From Chelydra serpentina (lineage: Eukaryota; Chordata; Testudines; Chelydridae), in assembly GCA_037349315.1 (NCBI GenBank), contig JBAIAC010000027.1, forward strand, positions 23,349,254 through 23,413,253: DNA of 64,000 nucleotides, read 5' to 3'. The notes beneath the pieces were generated by a model. The model ran no database searches and had not been told where the DNA came from. It worked only from the letters and a program-made list of their open reading frames with translations. Below, piece by piece: positions 22,501-33,671 of the stretch. Position numbers and translations under genes: made by a program. Numbering within the stretch: position 1 is the stretch's first letter; each line of letters begins with the position of its first letter.

Positions 22501-23058
22501 CAAAATAATTAAGCGGCAATGGTTGGATTTTCGTCCACATCCGTTTGTTAGAATACCTCGCAATCACCAATTCAACCCTGTTCACTGCTAAAGCCTAATC
22601 TCTCCTGTTATACACCTACAATAGCTATTTAAATGTAATGCTGCGATTTTCGTACAGTTCCGTTCGTGAGAATACCTCACTACGAGCAATTCAATCCTGT
22701 TCACTGCATGTTATAAATTTCTCCTGGAAGCCTCTTTGAAACGTCCGTTAGATGTTTTACTGCGCTTTTTGTACCTATTAGATTTTGAAAATTCCTCAAA
22801 AAGCATTTCAATTCTGTTCACTGCTACAGACGAATTTCACCTGGAATCCTCCTCCAAAAGCCGTTATGCTGCACTGGTTGGCTTTAGGTACAGTTCCTTT
22901 CCTGAGAATACCTCGCTATGAATAATGTTCACTGCTACTGCCAAATCTCTCCTGTAATCCACCTCCAAAAGGTTTTTAAAGGAACTGCTTTGAATTTGGT
23001 ACAGCCCATTAGTAAGAAAAGCTATTTAGCTGTACTGCTGAGCTACTGGTACAGATCC
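19586..23058. repeat. ~118-bp satellite array
   Basis: A/T-richer sequence built from diverged monomers. A conserved phrase (CCGTTCGTGAGAATACCTCAC or CGGTTCGTGAAAATTCCTCAC) recurs every 103-127 bp, most often 117-120, for example near 19751, 19871, 19984, 20111, 20214, 20331, 20452, 20571, 20689, 20807, 20917 and 21035. Two variants recur in the array, one with AATGAACAATTCAATCCTGTTCACTGC-like sequence, the other with AAAGAGCATTTCAATTTTTTC-like sequence. I do not recognise the family. It is flanked on both sides by C-rich telomere-like array. Short frames in it look accidental. Confidence 0.88.
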
Positions 23059-23542
23059 CAAGCCCCAACCCCCACCCTCACCCTATCCCTAAATACACCG
23101 CCACCCTCACCCTCAGCCCCCACCCCACTGTCGCCCTCCATCTCAGCCACACCATGACTGTAACCGTCACCCTAAACCTCACCCTAACTGTAACCCTCAC
23201 CCTAAATCTCACCCTAACCCCGACCCCAACCCTCACTATAACCCCCACCCCAACAGTCAACCTTACCCTCACGCTCACCCCCACCGCAGTTCAAACCTCA
23301 CGCTCAACCGTAAACTCACATCCACCCTCACGCTCACACCCCACCCCCACCCCCTCCCATAAACTCACCCCCACTCAAACCGCCCATCCCCACCCTCAGC
23401 CGAACCCTCACCCACAACCGCACACTCACTGCAACCCACACCCCGACCCTCACCCTCACTGTCACCCTCACTCTCACCCCCGCCCTCACGCCCACCCTCA
23501 CGCTCCCCCCCACCGCACGCCCACCCTCACCCTCACTATCCC
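23059..23542. repeat. Telomere-like array, C-rich
   Basis: CCCTCA/CCCCAC repeat resuming right after the satellite and ending at the palindromic switch at 23534-23542. Confidence 0.9.
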
Positions 23543-23556
23543 AGGGTGAGGGTGGG
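23520..23556. repeat. Inverted-repeat junction between C-rich and G-rich arrays
   Basis: Perfect 14-base arms (23520-23533 and 23543-23556) surround a 9-base spacer CACTATCCC. The array orientation flips at this point. Confidence 0.85.
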
Positions 23557-26500
23557 GGTGAGGTTGTGCATTACGGTGAGGGTGGGGATGGGGGTGAATG
23601 TTAGCGTGAGACTAGGGGGTTGAGGGTGGGGGTGATGTTGGGGGAGAGGATGAGGGTGGGGTTGGGATTGAGGGTGGTGGCGGGGGTGGGGGTTCCGGTG
23701 CGGGAGAGGCTGAGGGTGATGGTTACAGTTAGGGTTAGGGTTAGGGTCAGAGTGAGGGTGAGGTTGGGGGTGAAGTTGGGGTGGGGGTAGCAGTTGGGAT
23801 TAGGGTGGGGGTGAGGGTGGGTGTGGTGGTTAGGGTGAGGTTGAGGTTGGGGGTGGACGTGTGGGTCGGGGTTAGGGTGACTGTGGGGGAGATGGTGGGG
23901 GTGGGGGTGCGTGGAGGGTGAGACTGGTGGTGGGGTAGAGGGTGAAGGTTAGGGTGAGGGTGGGGATGGCTGTGAGGGTGAAGGTAGGGTTGCGGATTGG
24001 TGTGGGGGTGAGGGTGAGGGTGATGGTGACGGTGGGTTTGGGAGTTAGGTTTAGCCTGAGGGTGAGGGTGGAGTAGGGTTGGGGTGGGGTGGGGGTTGGG
24101 GTGAGCGAGAGGGTGAGGGTGGGGGTGAGGGTTGGCGTGAGGGTTGGGGTGTGAGTGAGGGTTGAGGAAGATTGTGGGGGTTGGGGTAGGGGTGAAGGTG
24201 ATGGTGATGGTGAGGTGGGGTGGGGTTTGGGTTGACGTTGAGGGTGAGGGTGGGGGTGGGGTTTGGGGTGAGGGTGAGGGCGAGAGTGAGGGTTAGGATT
24301 AGGGTTCGCGTGAGGGTGGGCGTGAGGATGAGGGTGAGGGTGGGTGAGGGGTGGGTTTTGGTTTAGAGTGAGGATTACGGAGGGTGCGGGGTTTCGGGTG
24401 AGGGTGGTGGTGGGGGTGAGGATGAGGCTGAGGGTGATCGTCAGGGTGGGGGTGGGGTGGGGGTGGGAGTGGACGTGGGGGTGAGGTTGAGTGTTACGAT
24501 GAGGGTGAGGGTGGGGTTGGGGGTCGGGTTGGGAGTGGGGATGAGGGTGAGGGTGAGCGTGACGGTGGGGGTGGCAGTGGGGGTGAGGGTGAGAGTGGGG
24601 TTGCTAGTGAGGGTGGGGGTGAGGGTGAGGATGAGTGTGGGGGTAAGTGTGAGGGTGACGGTGAACATCGGGCTGGGTGTGAGGGTGAGGGTGAGGGCGA
24701 GGGTGGTGGGTGAAGATGAGGGTGAGGGTGAGGAGGAGGCTGAGAGTGGTGGTCGGGGTGAGGGTCAGTCTGGGGGTGAGGGTCGGGGTGGGGGTGAGCG
24801 GGGAGGGTTCAGGCGAGGGTGAGGGTCAGGGTGGGGGTGGGGTTGGGGGTAGGGTGAGGGTAAGGGTGGTGGTGGGAGTGGGGGTGAGCGTGAGAGTGTG
24901 GGTGGGGGTGTGGGTGAGGGTGGGGGTGAGGGTGTGGGTGAGGCAGAGGGTGGGGGTGGGGTGGGGGAGGGCGTGTGGGTGCGTTTGAGTGTGGGGGAGT
25001 GGGGGTAGAAGTGAGGGTGAGGGTGGGGTTGGGGGTGAGGGTGAGGATGAGTGTGATCGTCAGATTGGGGGTGAGGTTGAGCGTTACGATGAGGGTGCGT
25101 GTGCGGGTGTGAGGGTGGGGTTAGGGGTCGGGTTGCGGGTGGGGATGAGGGTGAGGGTGAGCGTGAGGTTGGGGGTGGTAGTGGGGGTGAGGGTGAGAGT
25201 GGGGTTGCTAGTGAGGGTGGGGGAGAGGGTGAGGATGAGTGTGGGGGTAAGGGTGAGGGTGACGGTGAACATCGGGCTGGGTGTGAGAGTGAGGGTGAGG
25301 GCGAGGGTGGGGGAAGGGGTGAAGATGAGGGTGAGGGTGAGGAGGAGGCTGAGAGTGGTGGTCGGGGTGAGGGTGAGGGTGAGGGTGGGGGTGAGGATGA
25401 GAGTGGGGTTGCGGGTGAGGGAGTGGGTGAGGGTGTGGGTGAGGGTGAGGATGAGTGTGGGGGTAAGTGTGAGGGTGACGATGAACATCGGGCTGGGTGT
25501 GAGGGTGAGGGTGAGAGCGAGGGTGGGGGTGGCGGTGAAGATGAGGGTGAGGGTGAGGAGGATGCTGAGAGTGGTGGTCGGGGTGAGGGTGAGGGTGAGG
25601 GTGGGGGTGGGGGTGGGGGTGAGCGGGGAGGGTTCAGGCGAGGGTGAGGGTCAGGGTGGGGGTGGGGGTAGTGTTGGGGGTAGGGTGAGGGTGGTGGTGG
25701 GAGTGGGGGTGAGCGTGAGGGTGAGAGTGTGGGTGGGGGTGAGGGTGGGGGTGAGGGTGTGGGTGAGGCTGAGGGTGGGGGTGGGTGGGAGAGGGCGTGT
25801 GGGTGAGTTTGAGTGTGGGGGAGTGGGGGTGGGGGTGAGGGTGAGGGTGGGGTTGGGGGTGGAGGTGAGGGCGATGGTGACGGTGGGCTTGGGGTTTAGG
25901 GTGAAGGTGAGGGTGAGGGTGATCATGAGGGTGGGCGTGGGGGGGTGGTTGGGGTGAGGGTGAGGGTGATGGTGAGGTTGGGGGTGGGGGTGGGGGTGCG
26001 GGTGAGGGTGATGGTGTGGGTGGGGTTTGGGGTGACGGTTAGGGTGAGGGTGGGGGTGGGGTTTGGGGTGAGGGTGAGGGCGAGAGTGAGGGTTAGGATT
26101 AGGGTTCGGGTGAGGGTGGGCGTGAGGATAAGGGTGAGGGTGGGTGAAGGGTGGGTTTTGGTTTAGGGTGAGGATTACGGAGGGTGCGGGGTTTCGGGTG
26201 AGGGTGGTGGTGGGGGTGAGGGTGTGGATGAGGGTGATCGTCAGGGTGGTGGTGGGGTGGTGGTGGGAGTGGGGGTGAGGAGGAGCGTTACAATGAGGGT
26301 GAGGGTGCTGGTGAGTGTGAGGGAGAGGGTGGGGTCGGGTTCGGGGTGGGGAAGAGGGTGAGGGTGAGCGTGAGTGTGGGGGTGGCAGTGGGGGTGAGGA
26401 TGAGAGTGGGGTTGCGGGTGAGGGAATGGGTGAGGGTGTGGGTGAGGGTGAGGATGAGTGTGGGGGTAAGTGTGAGGGTGACGATGAACATCAGGCTGGG

Positions 26501-28580
26501 TGTGAGGGTGAGGGTGAGGGCGAGGGTGGGGGTGGGGGTGAAGATGAGGGTGAGGGTGAGGAGGAGGCTGAGAGTGGTGGTCGGGGTGAGGGTGAGGGTG
26601 AGGGTGGGGGTGGGGGTGGGGGTGAGCGGGGAGGGTTCAGGCGAGGGTGAGGGTCAGGGTGGGGGTGGGGTTGGGGGTAGGGTGAGGGTGAGGGTGGTGG
26701 TGGGAGTGGGGGTGAGCGTGAGGGTGAGAGTGTGGGTGGGGGTGGGTGTGAGGGTGGGGGTGAGGGTGTGGGTGAGGGTGAGGGTGGGGGTGGGTGGGAG
26801 AGGGCGTGTGGGTGAGTTTGAGTGTGGGGGAGTGGGGGTGGAGGTGAGGGTGAGGGTGTGGTTGGGGGTAGGGTGAGGGTGAAGGTGGTGGTGGGAGTGG
26901 GGATGAGCGTGAGGGTGAGAGTGGGGGTGGGGGTGGGGGTGAGGGTGGGGGTAATGGTGTGGTTGAGGCTGAGGGTGGGGGTGGGGTGGGGGAGGGTGTG
27001 TGGGTGAGTTTGAGTGTGGGGGAGTGGGGGTGGAGGTGAGGGTGAAGGTGAGGGTGGGGTTGGGGGTGGAGGTGAGGGCGATGGTGACGGTGGGCTTGGG
27101 GTTTAGGGTGAAGGTGAGGGTGAGGGGGATCATGAGGGTGGGGGTGGGGGTGCGGGTGAGGGTTATGGTGTGGGTGGGGTTTGGGGTGATGGTGAGGGTG
27201 AGGGTGGGGGTCGGGTTTGGGGTGAGGGTGAGGGTAAGAGTGAGAGTGAGGGTTAGGATTAGGGTTCGGGTGAGGGTGGGCGTGAGGATGAGGGTGAGGG
27301 TGGGTGAGGGGTGGGTATTGGTTTAGGGTGAGGATTACGGAGGGTGCGGGATTTCGGGTGAGGGTGAGGGTGGTGGTGTGGGTGAGGGTGAGGATGAGGG
27401 TGATCGTCAGGGTGGTGGTGGGGTGGTGGTGGGAGTGGGGGTGAGGTTGAGCGTTACGATGAGGGTGAGGGTGCGGGTGAGTGTGAGGGTGAGGGTGGGG
27501 TCGGATTGTGGGTGGGGAAGAGGGTGAGGGTGAGCGTGAGGGTGGGGGTGGCAGTGGGGGTGAGGATGAGAGTGGGGTTGCGGGTGTGGGAGTGGGTGAG
27601 GGTGTGGGTGAGGGTGAGGATGAGTGTGGGGGTAAGTGTGAGGGTGACGATGAACATCGGGCTGGGTGTGATGGTGAGGGTGAGGGCGAGGGTGGGGGTG
27701 AGGGTGAAGATGAGGGTGAGGGTGAGGAGGAGGCTGAGAGTGGTGGTCAAGTTGAGGGTGAGGGTGAGGGTGGGGGTGGGGGTGGGGGTGAGCGGGGAGG
27801 GTTCAGGCGAGGGTGAGGGTCAGGGTGGGGGTGGTGTTGGGGGTAGGGTGAGGGTGAGGGTGGTGGTGGGAGTGGGGGTGAGCGTGAGGGTGAGAGTGTG
27901 GGTGGGGGTGGGGGTGAGGGTGGGGGTGAGGGTGTGGGTGAGGCTGAGGGTGGGAGTGGGTGGGGGAGGGCGTGTGGGTGAGTTTGAGTGTGGAGGAGTG
28001 GGGGTGGAGGTGAGGGTGAGGGTGAGGGTGGGGTTGGGGTGGGGTGGGGGTGGGAGTGGGGGTGAGGTTGAGCATTACGATGAGGGTCAGGGTGCGGGTG
28101 AGTGTGAGGGTGAGGGTGGGGTTGGGGGTGGGGATGAGGGTGAGGGTGAGTGTGAGGGTGGGGGTGGCAGTGGGGGTGAGGGTGAGAGTGGGGTTGCTAG
28201 TGAGGGAGTGTGTGAGGGTGGGGGTGAGGGTGAGGATGAGTGTGTGGGTAAGGGTGAGGGTGAACATCGGGCTGGGGGTGAGCGGGGAGGGTTTAGGCGA
28301 GGGTGAGGGTGAGGGTGGAGGTGGGGGTGGGGTTGGGGGTAGGGTGAGGGTGAAGGTGGTGGTGGGAATGGGGGTGAGCATGACGGTGAGAGTGAGGGTG
28401 GGGGTGGGGGTGAGTGTGGGGGAGTGGGGGTGGAGGTGAGGGTGAGGGCGGGGATGGGGGTGGGTGTGAGGGCGATGGTGACGGTGGGCTTGGGGTTTAG
28501 GGTGAAGGTGAGGGTGAGCATGAGGGTGGGGGTGGCGTTGTGGTTAGGGTGAGAGTGAGTGTGGAGGTGGGGGTTGGGGT
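23543..28580. repeat. Telomere-like array, G-rich, with ~1.16-kb higher-order units
   Basis: TGAGGG/TGGGGG repeat with TTAGGG runs (three in tandem at 23729-23746). Non-repeat landmarks recur. TGAACATCGG occurs at about 24662, 25266, 25492, 26485, 27650 and 28261. GAGCGGGGAGGGTT occurs at about 24797, 25621, 26624, 27789 and 28279. GGATTACGGAGGGTGCGGG occurs at about 24372, 26169 and 27331. Spacing of 1162-1165 bp between the 26.2-kb and 27.3-kb sets indicates a higher-order unit. No gene is seen. Confidence 0.92.
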
Positions 28581-28604
28581 AACCACCACCACCCCCACCT
28601 GCAC
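28561..28604. repeat. Inverted-repeat junction, G-rich to C-rich
   Basis: Arms 28561-28574 and 28591-28604 pair at 13 of 14 positions around a 16-base spacer. The order G-rich then C-rich is that of two chromosome ends joined head to head. Confidence 0.8.
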
Positions 28605-31600
28605 CCTCACCCTCACCCTGACCCCCACACCCACCCTCACCCTAACCCTAACCGCAACCCCCGCCCCCACCCACCCCCACGGTCACCCTCACACTCACCC
28701 CCACCCCCACCCTCACCCTAACCCTAACCCTAACCCTCACCCTCACCCTCACCCCAAACCCCACCCCCAACCTCACCCTCACCCTCGCCCTCACCTTTAC
28801 TCTAACCCCCAAGTTCACCATCACCGTCATCCTCAATCGCACCCCCACCCTCACCCTCACGCTCACCCCCACTCCCACCCCCACCCCCACCCTCACCCTC
28901 ACTCTCGCCCTCACCTTTACCCTAACCCCCAAGTTCAACGTGTCCGTCATCCTCAACCGCGCACCACCCCACCCTCACCCTCACGCTCTCTCCCACCCCA
29001 CCTCCACCCGCACCCTCAACATCACCCTGTCTCCCAACCCTACCCCCACCCTCATCCCCACCCTCACCCACACCCTCACCCTCATCCCCACCTCAACCTC
29101 CACTCCCAACATCACTCTGACCCCCACTCCCATCCCCACCCTCACCCTCACCCTCACCCTCAACCCTACCCCTAACGCCAACCCCACCCCCACCCTCACC
29201 CTCACTCCAAACCCCACCCGCACCACGACCCTCAGCCTCACCCTCACCCTTACCCCAACCCCACAATCACCCTCAACCTCAACCACAAAATCACGCCCAT
29301 GCACAACTCCACCCCCACCCCAAACCTTACACTCACCCCCACCCACACTCACACCCTCACTCACACCCCAACACTCACCCTCACCCTAACCCTAACCCCT
29401 AACCCCACCCCACCCTCACCCTCTCCCTCACCCTGACACCCACCCAAACCCCCACCCCCAACCACAGCCTTACCCTCACCCTCACTCTAACCCCAAGCCC
29501 ACCGTCACCATCACCCTCACCCCGACCACCACCTCCACCCTCACCCTCCCCATCCCCCCATCCCATCTCCCACACTCACCCGCAAGCCCACCCCATCCCC
29601 ACCCTCACCCTCACCACGACCCCCACCGCCACCCTCCTCCTCTCACTCAAGCTCATCCTCACACCCACCCTCACCCTCACCCCCACCGCCACCGCCACGC
29701 TCACCCTAACCCCGACCCACACCCCCACCCCTACACTCACGCTCACCCTCACACTCAAACTCACCCTCACTTCTACCTCCACCCCCATTCCCATCCTGAC
29801 CCTCACCTCCACACCCACCCTCACCCTCACCCTCTTCACAACCCCCAACCTCACCCCCACCCCCACCCTCAAATTCACCCTCACCGTCACCCCAAACCCC
29901 ACCCTCATCATCACCCTCAGGGTCAGCCTTACCTCAACCCCCACAATCACCCTCACCCTCACCCACAAACTCATACCCAGGACCAGGCACACGCCCAACC
30001 CCACCCCCACCCTTACGCTCACCCTCCTCTCCACCCCCACTCTCACCCTCACCCTCACTCACACCTCAACCCCCACCCTCATCCCAACCCCCACCCCAAC
30101 CCTAAGCCTCTCCCTCCCCCTCCCCCTCCCCACCACCCCCACCCCAACCTCACCCTCACAGTAACCTCCACTCCCACCCTCACCCTAACCCCAACCCCCA
30201 CCGCAACCCCAACCCACCCTCACACTCACCCTCAGCCACACCCTAACCCTAACCCTAACCCTAACCCTAACACTCACCCTCACACACACCAAACCCCCAC
30301 CCCCACACTCACATTCGCCCTAAACCCCAAGCCCACGGTCGCCATCACCCTCACCCCCACCTCCACCCCCACCCTCACTCTCTCCCACACCCTCACCCTC
30401 AACCTCACCCCACCCCCACACTCACCCTCACCTTCAAGCCCACACCCACCCTCACCCTCACCCCGACCCCCACCCCCACCCTTCTCCTCCCCCTCACACT
30501 GATCCTCACCCGCACCCCCACCCTCCTCCTCACCCTCACCCTCATCCTCACCCCAGCCCGACGCTAACCATCACGCTCACCCTCTGCCTTACCCCCACCC
30601 TCACCCCCACCCTCACCCCCACCCTCACCGTCACCCTCACCCCCACCCCCACTCCCACCCTCACCCTCACCATCACCCTCATCCTCAACACTACCCTCAA
30701 CCCAACCCCCACCTTCAACTCACCCACACCCACACCCCCACCCCCACCGTCACCCTCACCCCCAGATTCACCTTCACCCTAAGCCTCACCCTCACCCCAC
30801 TCCCACCCTCACCCTTACCCTCAACCCCAACCCTACGCCTGCCCTCTCCCCCACCCTCACCTTCATCTTAATTCCGACCCAAACCCCCACCCTGACCCAC
30901 ACCCTCACTACCACTCGCACAATCACCCTCAATCTCATCCTCACCCCACCCCCACCCAAATCCCCACCCTCACCCTCACCCTAAACCAAAACCCCACCAT
31001 AACCCTCACACTCAACCTCATCCCCCACCCCCAGCCGCACCCTCACCCTCAATCTCACCCTCACCCTGACCCCACCCTCCTACTCACCCTCACTCTCATC
31101 CTCACCTCCACCCTCACACCCACCCTCACCGTCACCCTCACCCCCACCCCCACTCCCACCCTCACCCTCATCATCACCCTCATCCTCAACACTACCCTCA
31201 ACCCAACCCGCACCCACACCCCCACAATCACCTTCACCCTCAACCTCAAACACACACCCACAACCACGCACAACCCCACCCCCACCCTTACGCTCACCCT
31301 CACAACCACCCACACGCATCCCTCACCCTTACCCTCAGCCTAACGCCCAATCCAACTCCCACCCTCACCCTCACCACCACACCCACCCTCACCCCCACCC
31401 TAATCCCAACCCCTACCCCCACCCTCACCCCCACCCTCACCCCCACCATCACCCTCACTCTGACCCTGACCGAAAACCTAACTCTAACCCTCACCCTCAC
31501 TCTCACCCGCACCCGAACCCACAACCTCACCCCCACCCACGTCCCCACCCTCACACTCACCATCACCCTCACCTCCACCCAACTCCCAACCTCACATTCA

Positions 31601-31645
31601 CCATCACCCCCGCCCTCACCCCCACCCCCACCCTCACCTTCTTTC
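28581..31645. repeat. Telomere-like array, C-rich
   Basis: CCCTCA/CCCCCA repeat with several CCCTAA runs (28716-28736, 30241-30271). It ends where the 5'-truncated LTR of the outer Gmr1-like element begins. No gene is seen. Confidence 0.92.
30241..30271 (-). repeat. Interstitial canonical telomere repeat (TTAGGG)5
   Basis: Five uninterrupted CCCTAA units on the + strand, the longest canonical run I found in the window. Confidence 0.93.
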
Positions 31646-32074
31646 ATGGAGTAGAGAGCGAGATGGATTTGACCTGGGAGGCTGCCTGCATTGGAAAAGT
31701 CTGCATCGGGAATGTGAGACTTTACCTGAGGCTGTAACATGAGCCAGGACGGGGGCTGGGAGGTGACACCTTTGGCTGGGAGAATGGTAAAAGGCGAGAG
31801 GAGGGGCCCCGGGGGAGGGGAAGAGCCTGCTGGAGGTTTGGCTGGTTTTTTCTCAGTTTGGAGCTGGGTGGTGAAACGCAGAGAGCCCCAGAGCCGGGGT
31901 CTAAGCTCCCTGCCCCCCAGAAGGCCCCAGCTGAGGGGTCCTGGTCATACTTACAAGCTCTGTTTGGACTCTTTCCTGACAACCCTAATAAACCTTCTGT
32001 TCTACTGGCTTGCTGAGAGTCACATTGAATCCCGGGAAGAGGGGTGCAGGACCTGATTCCCCCACTCCGTGACA
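31646..32074 (+). repeat. Gmr1-like LTR, type II, 5' LTR, first bases lost
   Basis: It starts at ATGGAGTAGAGAGCGAG, aligning to base ~6 of the 51916 LTR, and ends CTCCGTGACA. AATAAA lies in CCTAATAAACC near 31987. A primer-binding site follows after two bases, which marks it as a 5' LTR. Confidence 0.87.
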
Positions 32075-32076
32075 AC

Positions 32077-32094
32077 AGGTGGCAGAGGTGGGAT
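32077..32094 (+). other. Primer-binding site, tRNA-Leu type, two mismatches
   Basis: AGGTGGCAGAGGTGGGAT lies two bases after the LTR. It differs at two positions from the 38595 site, which matches the complement of a leucine tRNA 3' end (ATCCCACCGCTGCCACCA, from general knowledge). Confidence 0.7.
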
Positions 32095-32329
32095 CTTCTG
32101 CACCCCATGAACGGCACTTCCTGCAGTAAGTGACTGGAGAGCAGTACAACGAAGGGGGATTGACGGGGAGCAGGTTGCTGAAGAGGCAGAGAGAAGCGGT
32201 TTCAGGGGGTGGATTAGTTACGCTTAACCCTGAGGGGTGTGACCAGTGAGAAGGGCTGGCACACTAGGGGTTCCTCCTGGAAGCCGTGGGGGCCAAGACT
32301 GCACAGGCCTGAGAGTGGCCAACAGGAAG

Positions 32330-33481
32330 ATGTATGCTAAGCACCGTAAGAATGACCTGGTGGAGCTGTGCAGGCAGAGGGGGCTGCGCATTGGGAAGTC
32401 CACCAAAGACCAGCTGATTGCAGAGCTGGAGGAGAAGGATCGCTTGGATGACCCGATCCCTGTCCCTGGGGGAAGCCGCCCGACAGACGCAGCATGGGCC
32501 CCAGGGCCTGACCTGGCTGGGAGGGGTCAGACTGCTGCCGAGGACATCCCAAGGCCCCTCTCGCCTCTGCACAGGGGAGAGGTTGGGTAAAGCCCAGCAA
32601 ATACCGAGGGCACCTGACCCAGCGGCCAGCAGGGGATCTTCCCGGAGGAGCTCCCCATCCCAGCAGTGGAGGCGGCTGGATTGGGAGATGAAAATGAAGG
32701 AGCTGGAGGATCGCGAAAAGCAGCGTCAGCATGAGGTGCAAGAGAAGGAGAAACAACGCCAGCATGAGGAGAAACAACGCCAGCATGAGCTGGAGCTGGC
32801 CAGACTGCGGTGAGTGAGGGGGGACTCAAGACTACAGGGAAGTTTGATTGTAACTTCCTGGCCCGGCGTAAGGAAGGGGAAGACATAGACAGCTTCCTGG
32901 CGGTCTTTGAGAATGCCTGCAGGTTGCCCAAGGTTGACCCTGCAGACAAGATCCAGTATCTCACCCCCTTACTAGACCCTGCAGGCCTGGACATGTACGG
33001 CCGAATGAAAGAGATGGAGACTGGGGACTGTGAACTGTTCAAAAAGGCCCTGCTCTGTGAGTTTGGGCTGACTCCCGAGATGTACCGTCAAAGGTTCCGG
33101 GGTCAGCGAAAAACCCCTGTGATCACGTACCTACAACTGGCCAACCGGATACATGGATACGCCCGCAAGTGGACTGCTGGGGCCCAAACTATGGAGGGCC
33201 TGCTCGAACTATTCGTACTGGAACAGCTGTATGAACAGTGCCCATCAGACCTGAAGCTATGGTTGATGGACAAAAATCCAGGGAGCCCGCAGCACGCAGG
33301 GCGGCTGGCCGACGAATTTGTGAACAGACGGTCAAGGGGTGGCAGGGAGGAATCCCAAAGGAGCAGGCCCACCCTGAGGCAGCAAGAGAGTCACCATGGG
33401 ACCTCCCAAAGGGGAAATAGGGAGAACCCCCTCCCGAGGGGAACCTCCGACATCAGAACCAACCGACCTGCTCGAGGGGAC
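32330..33481 (+). pseudogene. gag: Gag: SAP-like N-terminus, coiled coil and SCAN-like capsid, frameshifted
   Basis: I start at ATG 32330 because its context (LVELCRQRGLRIGKSTKDQLIAELEE) matches the start region of the 39054 copy. Upstream in-frame ATG 32246 lies in leader-like sequence. A SAP-like helix pair comes first. After a frame change near 32580 a charged coiled coil follows (KELEDREKQRQHEVQEKEKQ). After a second change near 32810 the capsid follows, with LELFVLEQLYEQCPSDLKLWL, which resembles the SCAN domain core. A stop at 33482-33484 separates it from the zinc knuckle. Gag would package element RNA into particles. At least two frameshifts and a stop make this copy inactive. Confidence 0.8.
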
Positions 33482-33489
33482 TAATGGGA

Positions 33490-33669
33490 CATGAGCTGCT
33501 ATCACTGTGGCCAGAGGGGCCACTTATGGTCCCAGTGCCCCAAGATCAGAGACAGACTGAGCAGACCAAACCCGCACCGGGTTAACTGGGTAGGGACCCA
33601 GCCGGACGAGGGGCCGACAGCCCAGAGGAGGGGGGCTGGATGCTCCAGACTCAGGATTCTCGGTTTATA
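33490..33669 (+). pseudogene. gag: Nucleocapsid zinc knuckle
   Basis: The sequence reads MSCYHCGQRGHLWSQCPK, a CX2CX4HX4C knuckle that would bind RNA. It is cut from the capsid by the stop at 33482 and from protease by a TAG at 33668-33670 and a frame change. Confidence 0.85.
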
Positions 33670-33671
33670 GG

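Noticed and set aside
19586..23058. CRISPR-like array
   Set aside because: Monomers are contiguous and diverged, without short identical repeats separated by unique spacers, and the sequence is eukaryotic.
11093..31645. A functional chromosome end
   Set aside because: Repeats are degenerate, flip strand several times and are followed by more sequence; only short canonical runs occur.
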